DNA of 64,000 nt from positions 76,661-140,660 of the forward strand of contig CAJUJN010000002.1 of assembly GCA_910586775.1 (NCBI GenBank), given 5' to 3'. Below the pieces are notes generated by a model, which saw only the letters and a list, made by a program, of their open reading frames with translations, was not told where the DNA came from and did no database searches. This DNA is from an uncultured Acetatifactor sp. GTDB taxonomy: Bacteria > Bacillota > Clostridia > Lachnospirales > Lachnospiraceae. Each line of letters opens with the position of its first letter. Position 1 is the stretch's first letter. The position numbers and the translations under genes are program-made. This document shows positions 9,258 through 18,149 of the stretch, one piece after another.

Positions 9258-9914
9258 TCAGCTTCTGTTTTGCATCAGACTCCACCATCCGCGCCACGCA
9301 AAGACAATCACTGCCACCGCAGCAGTCACCAACGCCACAATCAGGAACACCTGTTTGACAGAAGGTTTCCTCAGCTTGAAATCAAATATAAACAAAAAGC
9401 CAACCAGCGCCACAGCTATATGAAGAACCACTATAAAAGCAAAATGGCTCGGGAACAGCGGCGAAGCCACGAACAGTATGGGCAGTGCAATGGCCATGGA
9501 TGTAATAGGCAGTCCCTGGTAATATTTCCTCGCTCCCTCTTCCTGTACCTGACGCTTCGCCTCCATGACGTTAAAATACCCCAGACGTATCAGTCCCGCC
9601 AGCCCGTACAGAGCCAGGATCAGCATGCTGTAGATATGGTCCATGCCCATCTTATAGCAGATCATGACAGGAAGCACGCCAAAGCAGACAATATCACACA
9701 GGGAATCTATCTGGATCCCGAAAGCTTTTTCGTCCTCTGTACGGTTTTTCTTCGTCCTGGCGATCTTGCCGTCAAACATGTCACACAGGCCCGAAAACGC
9801 AAGGAAGAATATCGCCCATCGCAAATGCATTGTGGATGCGGAAAAAAGGCCCGCCACACCCGAAATAAAACTGATATAGGTCAATATTACAGTATAATCA
9901 TAAAATCCTATCAC
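9258..9914 (-). CDS. pssA: CDP-diacylglycerol-serine O-phosphatidyltransferase
   Basis: Makes phosphatidylserine from CDP-diacylglycerol and serine; integral membrane protein of 218 residues. The CDP-alcohol phosphatidyltransferase signature is visible as CDMFDGKIAR followed by GIQIDSLCD (about residues 43-74), giving all catalytic Asp residues. The GTG start at 9914 follows GAGGAGGG. Its product feeds the PSD encoded next. A 206-bp gap separates them without an obvious terminator, so co-transcription is likely. Confidence 0.95.
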   Translation of the reverse strand: MIGFYDYTVILTYISFISGVAGLFSASTMHLRWAIFFLAFSGLCDMFDGKIARTKKNRTEDEKAFGIQIDSLCDIVCFGVLPVMICYKMGMDHIYSMLILALYGLAGLIRLGYFNVMEAKRQVQEEGARKYYQGLPITSMAIALPILFVASPLFPSHFAFIVVLHIAVALVGFLFIFDFKLRKPSVKQVFLIVALVTAAVAVIVFAWRGWWSLMQNRS

Positions 9915-9932
9915 AGAAATCCCTCCTCAATT

Positions 9933-9994
9933 CACAGTAAACCTCCATGCAGCTGACTGCTCCACCGTGCATGAAAGTCTGGAGTTTTACTGTG
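9933..9994. repeat. Hairpin element (family E), copy 1
   Basis: CACAGTAAA (9933-9941) and TTTACTGTG (9986-9994) form the outer stem. The loop contains CTGCTCCACC and TGAAAGTCTGGAG, which recur at 31678-31724. It lies just upstream of PssA, inside the lipid gene cluster. Confidence 0.6.
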
Positions 9995-10169
9995 GATGCA
10001 CTGCCTGTATTTCTTATTGTATAACACAACAAAATAATTGTCCACCAAAAACCCTGTTTTCAAAACAATTTTCATAACAATATTCAAAACAATGGTAAAC
10101 AGTGTTCAAATCTGCAAAGGTTCCGGCTGCCCTCCGCAGAACACCGGCAGGAAACACACTCCTGCCCCT

Positions 10170-11192
10170 TTATTTATGCCTCAGCATGTAATACACTTGT
10201 GCTACCGCAGTAAACACTGCGCTGATCAGCAGCTGGCTGTAATACCCCAGCCCCCTGGAGAGAACCATTGCCGGCAGAAGCATCTCCCCGAAAACCGACG
10301 GGAACATCCGCAGAAACAGAGCCTCGCTTATTCCCATTCCCCCGGGCAGCGGCAACATATCCACCGAGACGGATACCACTGCCTGAAGCATCACCACATC
10401 CCACATGGCTGTGCCGGTCAGTCCAAGCGACAGATATACCACCCATGTAACCGCAAACAGCGCAAACCTCTGTATAAAAGTGATCAGTATCACTCCCAGA
10501 ATCACTTTTTTATGCGCTTCCAGATAAGAGGCGGTCTCACGGTACACCTCCATAGCTTTCCGAAGCTTCTCTGTACGCTCTTCCTTATGCCGCAGAAAAC
10601 GCAGTTTCTCCAGCCATCGCATTCCCCTGGTAAGAATGATTTCCGCCAGAACCGGATGGAATACCAGAACGGTCATAAATGTCACGCAGAACACGTTCAG
10701 CGCCACCCCCAGATAAAATACCGGAAGCACCTCCCCCAGATACCGTTCCCGGAATCCTCTCCCGAACACGAAGACCCCCACGCCGATTACAACCAATACC
10801 AATTTATATGTAATGGTTACAACCATCAGAATCACCGTGGCAACAGGGATGGGAATTTTTTCTTTCTTCATATAATAAATCTGCATGGGCTGCCCGCCGC
10901 TGGCGGAAGGTGTAATACAGCTGAAGAAAAAACCCACGGAAGAAAACAGGAAGCAGATGCGCTTCTTCAGGCGAATCCCGAAGGAACGCATCATATACCA
11001 GAGGATAATGGATTCTCCCCAGATAAAGAAGAACACCAACGCCGCTCCGGGAATCAGCTTCCACTTCTCCACATCCCGGATGGCCTCCATCATCGCCCCC
11101 AGGTCCTCCCCGTGAAACACGCCGTAGATTGTCAGCATAAAAACCACAGCCAGAAAAATGCCGTTGCCTATGACTTTCCCTTTCGACTGCAC
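10170..11192 (-). CDS. Flippase-like/LPG-synthase transmembrane domain protein
   Basis: Integral membrane protein of 340 residues with about eight hydrophobic segments, of the YbhN/MprF N-terminal (UPF0104) type that moves or modifies phospholipids. Blocks supporting this are TPSASGGQPMQIYYMKKE near residue 85 and LPLPGGMGISEALFLRMF near residue 275; the PSA-GGQP and PGG-G-E signatures are conserved in this family. The GTG start shares one base with the TAG stop of the PAP2 gene upstream, so translation is coupled. With PssA and PSD beside it, a role in membrane lipid handling is inferred; the substrate is unknown. Confidence 0.88.
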   Translation of the reverse strand: MQSKGKVIGNGIFLAVVFMLTIYGVFHGEDLGAMMEAIRDVEKWKLIPGAALVFFFIWGESIILWYMMRSFGIRLKKRICFLFSSVGFFFSCITPSASGGQPMQIYYMKKEKIPIPVATVILMVVTITYKLVLVVIGVGVFVFGRGFRERYLGEVLPVFYLGVALNVFCVTFMTVLVFHPVLAEIILTRGMRWLEKLRFLRHKEERTEKLRKAMEVYRETASYLEAHKKVILGVILITFIQRFALFAVTWVVYLSLGLTGTAMWDVVMLQAVVSVSVDMLPLPGGMGISEALFLRMFPSVFGEMLLPAMVLSRGLGYYSQLLISAVFTAVAQVYYMLRHK

Positions 11193-11884
11193 TAGGCGCT
11201 TCCTCCTTCCAGCAGAAGCTTTCCGTCGATTTCATCCAGAAGCTTCTCATAAGTCTTCCAGACCCTTGGCTTTTTCGCAATCCACAGGCAGATTTCCGCA
11301 AGAGCCACACCGCCCGCCACGTCTATTATGACATGCTGCTTCGTGGTCAGCGTGGAAATGCAGACCAACAGTGCCATCACACAGGAAGCGTTCCTGTACC
11401 AGCGCGGCACATTGCTCTTTCTCAGCCCCGCAAAGCAAAACCAGCTTACCAGGCAGTGGATGGAGGGAAACAGATTATCCGCCGCATCCACCCGATACAG
11501 GAATATCATCACCTGGTTCCAGAAGCCTTCCGCCTCCACAACCGGACGGATATTTGTAGTCGGATATATGAGATAGCAGGCCAGGCAGACCAGCCTGGAT
11601 ATAAAATCCGCCGCAAAAAACTGACACACCTCTTTTTTTCCCTGTCTGGCAATCAGGATATAATTGACAATCCAGAACAGATAACATCCCAGGTAGATGA
11701 CCACCGTAAACGGCACAAAAGGAATCAGGCCATCCAGCGGCCCCTCAATATTATGATGCTTCCAGTCCCCCGCTATCACCCTGGCTCCGCCGTACACCGA
11801 AAAGTTAAGCACAACGGCAATGAGCAGCGGCATCACGCCGTAATCCGGAATCAGATTAAGTATTTTTTTTCGTATTTTTCCCAT
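11192..11884 (-). CDS. PAP2-superfamily membrane phosphatase
   Basis: Membrane protein of 230 residues from the ATG at 11884, which follows GGAGGG; a longer in-frame start at 11986 has no good ribosome site. About six hydrophobic segments are seen. The phosphatase blocks appear as FPSIHCLVSW (motif 2 with its His) and TKQHVIIDVAGG (motif 3, His and Asp), the inositol-phosphotransferase-like form of PAP2. Motif 1 is weak. It probably acts on a lipid phosphate or as a phospholipid head-group transferase and starts a four-gene lipid cluster. Confidence 0.85.
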   Translation of the reverse strand: MGKIRKKILNLIPDYGVMPLLIAVVLNFSVYGGARVIAGDWKHHNIEGPLDGLIPFVPFTVVIYLGCYLFWIVNYILIARQGKKEVCQFFAADFISRLVCLACYLIYPTTNIRPVVEAEGFWNQVMIFLYRVDAADNLFPSIHCLVSWFCFAGLRKSNVPRWYRNASCVMALLVCISTLTTKQHVIIDVAGGVALAEICLWIAKKPRVWKTYEKLLDEIDGKLLLEGGSA

Positions 11885-12063
11885 GTTGCCCTCCGTCCTG
11901 CCTGCGGCTTCACCGAAACATGCATCTGTTTTCCGCCGCTCCCAGGCTACGAATATGACTATATCAAAAAAATGAAAACGTCTCAATACGTTTTTTTATA
12001 TCTTTAACAAATCTTTAGAGAATATTTACCTTAACTGAGATTTTTCCAAAATAAACCCGTGAG

Positions 12064-12255
12064 CACAATCGTTTGCCGCCTTCCATTCCGCATTACAGCA
12101 GCGCTCACCCGTTATACATTTCATGCGGCAAATGCTTTAGTTCGTGAATATATACTTGCGGGCGCATTCATTTTCCAGTTTTCTGTTCTACAATACAGAT
12201 GCACTCGCTCGTTGTACATTTACGTTGGCAAATGTTTTCAATCGTGAGTATAAAT
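12064..12255. repeat. Dispersed repeat family C, two adjacent copies
   Basis: The first part (12064-12150) matches 38148-38242 closely, sharing TTTGCCGC, CAGCAGCGCTCAC and GTTATAC. The second part (12150-12255) matches 24510-24592 and, inverted, 32672-32740, sharing GCGGGCGCATTC, TTCTGTTCTACAATACAGATG and a CGTGAGTATAA end split across the copies. The 538-bp gap 11885-12423 holds only this and the hairpin that follows; no gene is seen. Confidence 0.75.
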
Positions 12256-12264
12256 TACAGGAGA

Positions 12265-12355
12265 CTGTCGGGAAACGGCATTCGTTCACAATATATAACT
12301 GTGATTTCCGATATATCACAATACATATTGTGGGAATGCAGTTATTTCCCGACAG
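12265..12355. repeat. Long perfect-ended hairpin
   Basis: CTGTCGGGAAA (12265-12275) pairs with TTTCCCGACAG (12345-12355), with inner arms CATTC/GAATG, CACAATAT/ATATTGTG and GTGAT/ATCAC. Nearly the whole 91 bp can fold into one stem. It lies downstream of the YitT gene and could serve as its terminator, though no U-tract follows. The TGTCGGGAAA end resembles the TGTCGGAAAA end of family A. Confidence 0.7.
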
Positions 12356-12423
12356 CCCCCTGTTATCTGCCCTTTACGCTGCCGCCTCATATCGTTTATA
12401 AAAATCCGCTTTTCATGGCTGTC

Positions 12424-13362
12424 TTACAGCACTTGCTTATCCATGGTAAAGCCTCTCCCCTTCACCTCGCTGACCCTCGTAATCACCATAAAGCTGGCCG
12501 GGTCAATGCCATGGACGATTTTCTCCAGCCTGAAGAGCTCCCGGTTGGAGATGACACTGAAAATCATCTGCCTCTTGTCATGCAGATACCCGCCTTCCGC
12601 ATCCAGAAGAGTCACGCCCCGGTCAAGCTGTTTCAATATGGCATCACGCAATTCCGCAGACTTGCTGCTGATGATTTTTACCTCCGTCTGGGTGGTCCCG
12701 ATCATCATCGTCTTGTCCAGGGCAATGGCTGAAACCATCACAAACAGGATGCCGTACAGAATGTTTTCCGCCGGATGCAGAGGCACCTGCAGAAGCAGAA
12801 TCAGCACGTCAAAGGCATACAGGCTGACTGAAACCGGAATCCGGAAATATTTGTACAAAACCAGCGGCGGAATATCCATGCCGCCGGTGGATGCCCCCGT
12901 ACGAATGACGATTCCCAGAGAAATTCCCACTCCAAGCCCCGCAAACAGGGTGCACAGCAGAATGTCCCGGGTCAGCACAAAATCTCCCAGCCCTTTGTCA
13001 AACACCTCCAGCGCCGCAGGAATCAGGAAGGTGCTGAGCAGCGTAGTCACCACAAACGATTTCCCCAGGGCAAAAAAGCCCACCACCAGCATACTCACAT
13101 TCACAAGCAGCAGGATGCCAGAAACTGACAGTCCTGTCGCATAATGCGCCGCCAAAGCGATACCCGTGGCCCCTCCGCTGGCCAGATTGGCCGGAAGCAA
13201 AAACAGCTTCACCGTCAGCGCATACAAAATATTTCCCAGTAGCATGGCGCCTATTGTCCGCGCCGACCAACTCATATGCATGTTACCGGAGCCGCTTTGC
13301 GAACCCTGTAACTGTTCCTGCGTAGCAAACTGCAGGTTTTCATTTGACATGTTATCATCCAT
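12424..13362 (-). CDS. YitT-family membrane protein (DUF161/DUF2179)
   Basis: Integral membrane protein of 312 residues, start at 13362 with GGAGATC. About five membrane segments in the first 200 residues carry the YitT blocks LLPANLASGGATGIALA and GIVIRTGASTGGMDIPPL. The C-terminal 95 residues form the soluble DUF2179 domain, with TMMIGTTQTEV and RGVTLLDAEGGYLH. The N-terminal 30 residues are polar, longer than usual. Family function is unknown, though transport is often suggested. It is followed by no other gene on its strand. Confidence 0.92.
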   Translation of the reverse strand: MDDNMSNENLQFATQEQLQGSQSGSGNMHMSWSARTIGAMLLGNILYALTVKLFLLPANLASGGATGIALAAHYATGLSVSGILLLVNVSMLVVGFFALGKSFVVTTLLSTFLIPAALEVFDKGLGDFVLTRDILLCTLFAGLGVGISLGIVIRTGASTGGMDIPPLVLYKYFRIPVSVSLYAFDVLILLLQVPLHPAENILYGILFVMVSAIALDKTMMIGTTQTEVKIISSKSAELRDAILKQLDRGVTLLDAEGGYLHDKRQMIFSVISNRELFRLEKIVHGIDPASFMVITRVSEVKGRGFTMDKQVL

Positions 13363-13588
13363 ACCAGATCTCCTGTTCCCGTTTCATATTTCTATCTTAT
13401 GTATATCCGATTTTATAGTTTTCTGCTTTTTCTTCTTTCACAAGCCTCCCCGACGCCCCGCACCAGCCGGATTCCTTATCTCACCCTGACTGTCTTCATC
13501 TGCTGTGCCGCCGGCCAAAATGCATCCACCCAAAAACAGCGCCGCATCCCTGGCATAATCTGCCCCGGACGCGACGCCTGATAAATTC

Positions 13589-13720
13589 TCATCCCTTTTT
13601 GTCTTCATCTTTGCCATTATCCTTCTTGGACTTAACAATCTTGATGATTGCACTGACAATTACGATTGCTGCCAGCACATAAAACACAATGTTGACTGCT
13701 GACCCGAATAATTCGTACAT
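13589..13720 (-). CDS. Small single-span membrane protein, 43 residues
   Basis: The frame begins MYELFGSAVNIVFYV, has one hydrophobic segment (about residues 8-28) and ends in a lysine/aspartate-rich tail (KSKKDNGKDEDKKG). A very strong AGGAGGAGGG lies six bases before the ATG, which is the main support. No family is recognised. It stands between the amylosucrase-like gene (upstream on the strand) and YitT; gaps of about 120 and 225 bp make its operon membership unclear. The tail suggests a cytoplasmic C-terminus. Confidence 0.7.
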   Translation of the reverse strand: MYELFGSAVNIVFYVLAAIVIVSAIIKIVKSKKDNGKDEDKKG

Positions 13721-13840
13721 AAACCCTCCTCCTTCTTATTTTCTCTCAGAATGTCTTCCCAAGCTTGTTCAAGCCATTTCCAGTATAACATTTTCAGGGC
13801 AGAAACTGCAATATGTAAAATAATTTTCCTTCCGCTGCAT

Positions 13841-15790
13841 TTATATCTTTTTCAGATAATAGAATCCATACGCCGGAATATCAACCCCGCAGGCCTTCAT
13901 TTCCCGCCCGGAAATCAGCTCCACATAATCCCCGTCCGTCTCATTGATCCAGGCAGTCTTGTCGAACTCGCTGAAATTGAACAGTCCGTATATTTTCTCG
14001 CCCTCGTAATATCTTCCGATGCACAGTACGGAACTGTCCCAGGTCTCCACCGTCCAGGTATCCGCGCCGGACACGAACGCCTTCTCCCGCTTCCGAATCC
14101 GCTCCAGCTGCCCCAGCTTCCCGAACAGCTTTCCCACCACCGTGTCTCCATCGGCAATATTCGCCGCCTGCGCCCAGTTCATGGCTCCCCTGTGGATATA
14201 TCTGGAATCCGCCGCCTTCAGCGGATTGTCCTTATAGCTGTAGTCGTTGACCTGGCCAATCTCGTCTCCGCTGTACAATACCGGGATGCCCGACTGCATG
14301 AACATATATGCATGAAGCATCACATCCAACCGGACAGCGCGCTCCATAGCCGCCTCGTCCTGTTCAAATCCGGCTTTCTCAATACCGCACATGGAGGCAG
14401 TGGTTCCGCAGAACCTGGCATCTCCGGTAACCGGGTCCGCATTGTAGAGCTCACCCCGGCTGTTGCTGTCCCCGGCATAGCCCTGGAAATAGTCATTCAG
14501 GTACTTTTTATGAGAGCGCTCCCCGATGCCCTCCGTCTCCAGAGTCCCGTAATCAAGCCCCCAGCCGATATCGTCATGACAGCGCAGATAATTCAGGAAC
14601 ACATAATCCTTCGGCAGCAAATTAACGATATCAAGCTGTTTTTTGAGCAGTTTAACGTCCCGCGTCGCCACCGTATGCCAGGTGGTCGCCATGGTAGTCA
14701 CATTGTACAGCATATGACACTCCGGCTTCTCCACGGTCCCGAAGTAGGGCACTACCTTTTCAGGCTCCATGACCACCTCCCCCAACAGGAGCACTCCCGG
14801 GCATACAATCTCGGAAATCATGCGCATCATGCGCACAATCGTGTGTACCTGCGGAAGGTTGCGACACTGTGTGTTCAGTTCTTTCCATATATAGGGCACC
14901 GCATCAATACGGACAATATCGATTCCCTTATTGGTCAGATAGAGAAAATTGTACATCATTTCGTTGAAAACCCGGGGATTCCTGTAATTCAGGTCCCACT
15001 GATAGGGATAGAAGCTGGTCATGACGAAATGTCCCGCATCCGGCAGCCATGTAAAATTCCCCGGTGCAGTGGTGGGGAACACCTGGGGAACCGTCTTCTC
15101 GTACAGGGAGGGCAGGTAGGCATTGTCGTAAAAGAAATAGCGGCTCATGTATTCCCCGTCCCCCCGGCGGGCCTTTTTCGCCCACTCATGGTCCTCGGAA
15201 GTATGGTTCATGACAAAGTCCATGCACACGTTAATCCCCTTATCGTGGCAGGCTGCCGTCAGGTCCTCCAGATCCTCCATTGTCCCCAGCTTCTCCTGCA
15301 CCTTCCGGAAATCCGATACCGCATAGCCGCCGTCGGAACGCCCTTCCGGGGTATCCAGAAAAGGCATCAGATGGATGTAATTCACATTACACTTCTCGAT
15401 GTAATCCAGCCTGGACTCCACGCCCTTCATGTTCCCGGCAAAATTGTCGATGTAGAGCATCATGCCAAGCATATCGTTCTGTCTGTACCATCCCGAATCA
15501 GCCTCCCGGCTCTCATCCCGGGTTTTCAGCGCTTCATTCCGCTCCAGCCAGAATGCTTTCATGTTCTCCAACAGTTCTGCAAACATGGAATCGTTTTCAT
15601 ATAGTTCCATGTAAAGCCAACGCAGTTCATCGTGGTGCCTGTTCAGGCGCTCCTGGAATTTTTCTGTCTCCTCAAGCTTCTTCCGGGCGGCTGTTCCTGT
15701 CTGTTCTTTCCAAGCCTTTCTGTCTTTCTGTCCTTTCTTCACTCCTGTTTCCATAGCCTCTCCTTTTCCCATATAGCCTTCCATCTGCAT
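13841..15790 (-). CDS. Amylosucrase-family GH13 enzyme
   Basis: Glycoside hydrolase of 649 residues in the GH13_4 class. Members act on sucrose, either forming alpha-glucan or hydrolysing it. The nucleophile block IDIVRIDAVPYIWKE (about residues 298-312), the acid Glu in LLLGEVV, the transition-state block LRCHDDIGWGLD and the early DFVMNHTSEDHEWA all match amylosucrases rather than amylases. The N-terminal helical region RLNRHHDELRWLYMELYEND is also typical of the class. The start at 15790 follows AAGGAAG. The gene stands alone; transferase versus hydrolase activity cannot be told from sequence. Confidence 0.9.
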   Translation of the reverse strand: MQMEGYMGKGEAMETGVKKGQKDRKAWKEQTGTAARKKLEETEKFQERLNRHHDELRWLYMELYENDSMFAELLENMKAFWLERNEALKTRDESREADSGWYRQNDMLGMMLYIDNFAGNMKGVESRLDYIEKCNVNYIHLMPFLDTPEGRSDGGYAVSDFRKVQEKLGTMEDLEDLTAACHDKGINVCMDFVMNHTSEDHEWAKKARRGDGEYMSRYFFYDNAYLPSLYEKTVPQVFPTTAPGNFTWLPDAGHFVMTSFYPYQWDLNYRNPRVFNEMMYNFLYLTNKGIDIVRIDAVPYIWKELNTQCRNLPQVHTIVRMMRMISEIVCPGVLLLGEVVMEPEKVVPYFGTVEKPECHMLYNVTTMATTWHTVATRDVKLLKKQLDIVNLLPKDYVFLNYLRCHDDIGWGLDYGTLETEGIGERSHKKYLNDYFQGYAGDSNSRGELYNADPVTGDARFCGTTASMCGIEKAGFEQDEAAMERAVRLDVMLHAYMFMQSGIPVLYSGDEIGQVNDYSYKDNPLKAADSRYIHRGAMNWAQAANIADGDTVVGKLFGKLGQLERIRKREKAFVSGADTWTVETWDSSVLCIGRYYEGEKIYGLFNFSEFDKTAWINETDGDYVELISGREMKACGVDIPAYGFYYLKKI

Positions 15791-15900
15791 TATGCTTCCT
15801 TTTCAATATGATATGGATTTCAGTTTTTTGTTTTATCATATACCATATTTTTTCTTTTGTAAACTGTCTGTGAGTAAAAGGTTTCAATAAAAAGTATAAG

Positions 15901-15955
15901 GTTACTGTTCACAGGTGACAGCGCCAGGTGTTTTCGTGCGCAATTTGCACGAACT
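15901..15955 (-). repeat. Dispersed repeat family B, inverted copy
   Basis: Read on the minus strand it gives TTCGTGCAAATTGCGCACG, AAAACACC and GAACAGTAAC as in the copies at 2116 and 34190. The 447-bp gap 15791-16237 otherwise shows no gene. Confidence 0.65.
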
Positions 15956-16237
15956 CCATACAGACGGGCTTCAATGATTATTTTTATTTTTTGAAAACTC
16001 TATACGGGAAATACGCCCGGCGAATACCGGAGCGCATACTATGATAATCCAAGCTGGAGACTCCGGCTTTCCATCTCCGATGCACACCTGGCCTGCGCCG
16101 GTTCCTGATACGGAGAAACCAGAGTAAAGTTCTGTCCTGTTGCACATGAAACAGGCGGCATGCGCCTGATTTGGTTCAGCACGGCTTCACTGCCCCACCG
16201 GCAGGAAGCCGCTAATACTCCCTTCTGGCGTACAGTT

Positions 16238-16477
16238 TCAGCACGCCGTTCCCTGGAGCAGGTAAGGGCTGATTTTGTCCAGCATCGCAGAATCGTCCGA
16301 ATCACACACCAGCCGCTGCGGCCTTGCCAGATCCAGCGCAAAGACACCCAGAATCGATTTCGGATCCACAACCCGTCTGCCTGAGCCAAGTTCGAAGTTC
16401 GCTTCCACCGTGCTCACTGCATTCACAAAATTCCTTACCTGATCTACATCATCAAATTTCACAAATACCTGCTGCAT
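16238..16477 (-). CDS. HPr-like phosphocarrier-fold protein without the active-site histidine
   Basis: Seventy-nine residues from the ATG at 16477, which has AGGGTGG upstream. The block DPKSILGVFALDL matches the HPr regulatory-serine segment (KSIMGVMSL in typical HPr), with Ser at about residue 36. The segment that should hold His15 (GIHARP) reads instead VSTVEANFELGSG, so phosphotransfer from enzyme I is not expected. This resembles Crh-like or other HPr paralogues used for regulation. It has its own promoter and no PTS neighbours. Confidence 0.8.
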   Translation of the reverse strand: MQQVFVKFDDVDQVRNFVNAVSTVEANFELGSGRRVVDPKSILGVFALDLARPQRLVCDSDDSAMLDKISPYLLQGTAC

Positions 16478-16576
16478 ATAAACCACCCTATTCTCACCTT
16501 TCTTCAGGACCGTATCCTGATACATTTTAGATGCAATCATTGTACCGATGTATACATCTGATTTCATCCAATCAGG

Positions 16577-16605
16577 AATATACACTATATCAATTATTTT
16601 GTAAA
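16577..16605 (-). promoter_or_regulatory. Promoter of the HPr-like gene
   Basis: On the minus strand TTTACA (16605-16600) and TATATT (16582-16577) are 17 bp apart, about 100 bp before the start codon. Confidence 0.6.
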
Positions 16606-16767
16606 TTGTCATTTTTAATAATCTTGGACGAAAAAAATTGTCAATATTGTTGATGAAGATTTCCAGATATTTCCAGGCAGACGGTCACTTTTCCTTACGG
16701 TACGGTGAAAACGCAGCGTTCTGCTTTAAAATTTATTTGAAATATTCGAAAACACTTTCGGGTACTC

Positions 16768-16796
16768 TTGTCTTTTTCAATATATAGTATTATAAT
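16768..16796 (+). promoter_or_regulatory. Promoter of the tocopherol-cyclase-like gene
   Basis: TTGTCT and a perfect TATAAT are spaced by 17 bp; the coding start is about 115 bp downstream. The surrounding 16478-16910 gap holds the two divergent promoters and nothing else recognised. Confidence 0.6.
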
Positions 16797-16910
16797 ATCA
16801 TTATTTGCTACAAAATGTTGAGATGATCAAATGCGGAGACATTGTGTAAAATTGCACGATTTTCTTTCATTTTATACAGTTTTCCAAAAGACAAAGAAAC
16901 GGGATGAAGA

Positions 16911-18149
16911 ATGAACCTGTCTGATCTGGCAAGAAATGCGAATATGCTCCGGCGCTCTCTGGCAAAAAAGGGCTACATGCGGTGGTGGCATTCCTTTTCC
17001 GGGACACAGCCGGAAACCGGAGAAACCCGTACTTTTTTCGTGGAATTTTTTATCGTCAATCCCAGGAGAGGCGGCAGCAGGCCCATTCTGGGACAACATC
17101 CCCATTCCAAAAAGCAGGGGCTGAAGCCTTCTTATGTAATGGTAAAGGCCGGCGTTTTTCCCGATGCGGAGGGAAACGACGGCCGGCAGCTGCATGCCTT
17201 TTATCCCGTTTCCGCCCTGCAGGCCACGGGCAATCCTCTGATCATGCAGCTGGAAGGCGACCCGGAGGCCCATTGCCGGGCCGGACGCTGCTTTTACAGT
17301 GAGGACAGGCTCACCGGCTTTGTGGAAGTCACCCCGGAGGAAGCCAGACGCCGCTCTTACATGACGGACAGCGGATTTATGGAATGGGATGTAAATATAC
17401 AAAAAGCCGTCACATGTCACACGGGAAAATGGAGTGGAAAATTTTTTCAGGCTCTGAATATGCTTGACAGCTTCTGGCACGGCGAGGGCATCCGCAGCTT
17501 TTTTTACGGTAATGTCAATCTGGACGGGGTACACTACGAAATTCTTCCCGAGACAAGCTATGGCTATGCGGACAAACACTGGGGACGGTGCTTTAACAAG
17601 CCCTGGTTTCAATTCGCCTGCGGAAAACTTGCCAGCCAGCGCTGCGGTCAGGAGCTGCGGCATTCCGTTCTGGCCGTGAACGGGCTCTGCCCCAGATTCC
17701 TGCTGTTTCCTCTGAAGCCAAGGCTTATGCTGCAGCTGACTTATATGGGCGAGGATTTCGAATTTACGCGCTGCAAATGGGAGACAAAGGAGACCGGGAA
17801 ACGATATGTCTGGCATATTCTGGCCCAGAATAAAAGGGCGGTGGTGAAGGTGTCCGGAAGCTGCACCAAGGCGGAAATGCTGCAGCTGAGATACGAGGGA
17901 CCGGACGGACAAAAGCCGGACTTCCCTGTCCGGGCGGGAGCCGGAGGTATTGGGAATGTCCAAATCTACCGGAAAGACTCGGGAAACAGAGAATTAATGG
18001 ACACACTGAAGCTGGAAATGGCTTTGTGTATCTACAACGGGGCCTTGTCGCCGCAGGGTTCCGCTGTCCGAGACGGCAGACACCGGTATGCAGGTTCCGG
18101 AGATGTAACATCATCAGAAAAATTATGCATCGGGAACACAATTCCGTAA
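16911..18149 (+). CDS. Tocopherol-cyclase-like protein
   Basis: Protein of 412 residues with the lipocalin-like double beta-barrel fold of plant/cyanobacterial tocopherol cyclases. Family blocks visible are MRWWHSFSG near residue 23, FFVEFFIVNP near residue 45, VTCHTGKWSGKFFQ near residue 165 and TSYGYADKHWGR near residue 215. Bacteria of this type make no tocopherol, so a different hydrophobic ligand must be handled; the real function is unknown. No signal peptide is seen. The 3' end overlaps the convergent histidine kinase gene by 27 bp. The ribosome site is weak. Confidence 0.82.
   Translation: MNLSDLARNANMLRRSLAKKGYMRWWHSFSGTQPETGETRTFFVEFFIVNPRRGGSRPILGQHPHSKKQGLKPSYVMVKAGVFPDAEGNDGRQLHAFYPVSALQATGNPLIMQLEGDPEAHCRAGRCFYSEDRLTGFVEVTPEEARRRSYMTDSGFMEWDVNIQKAVTCHTGKWSGKFFQALNMLDSFWHGEGIRSFFYGNVNLDGVHYEILPETSYGYADKHWGRCFNKPWFQFACGKLASQRCGQELRHSVLAVNGLCPRFLLFPLKPRLMLQLTYMGEDFEFTRCKWETKETGKRYVWHILAQNKRAVVKVSGSCTKAEMLQLRYEGPDGQKPDFPVRAGAGGIGNVQIYRKDSGNRELMDTLKLEMALCIYNGALSPQGSAVRDGRHRYAGSGDVTSSEKLCIGNTIP

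Noticed and set aside
13438..13659. Minus-strand frame overlapping the end of the 43-residue gene
   Set aside because: Coding-like stretch (DYARDAALFLGGCILAGG) but no start or ribosome site; too uncertain to call.
13751..15604. Plus-strand frame of 617 codons opposite the amylosucrase-like gene
   Set aside because: No start context and no domain; the minus strand carries all GH13 blocks.
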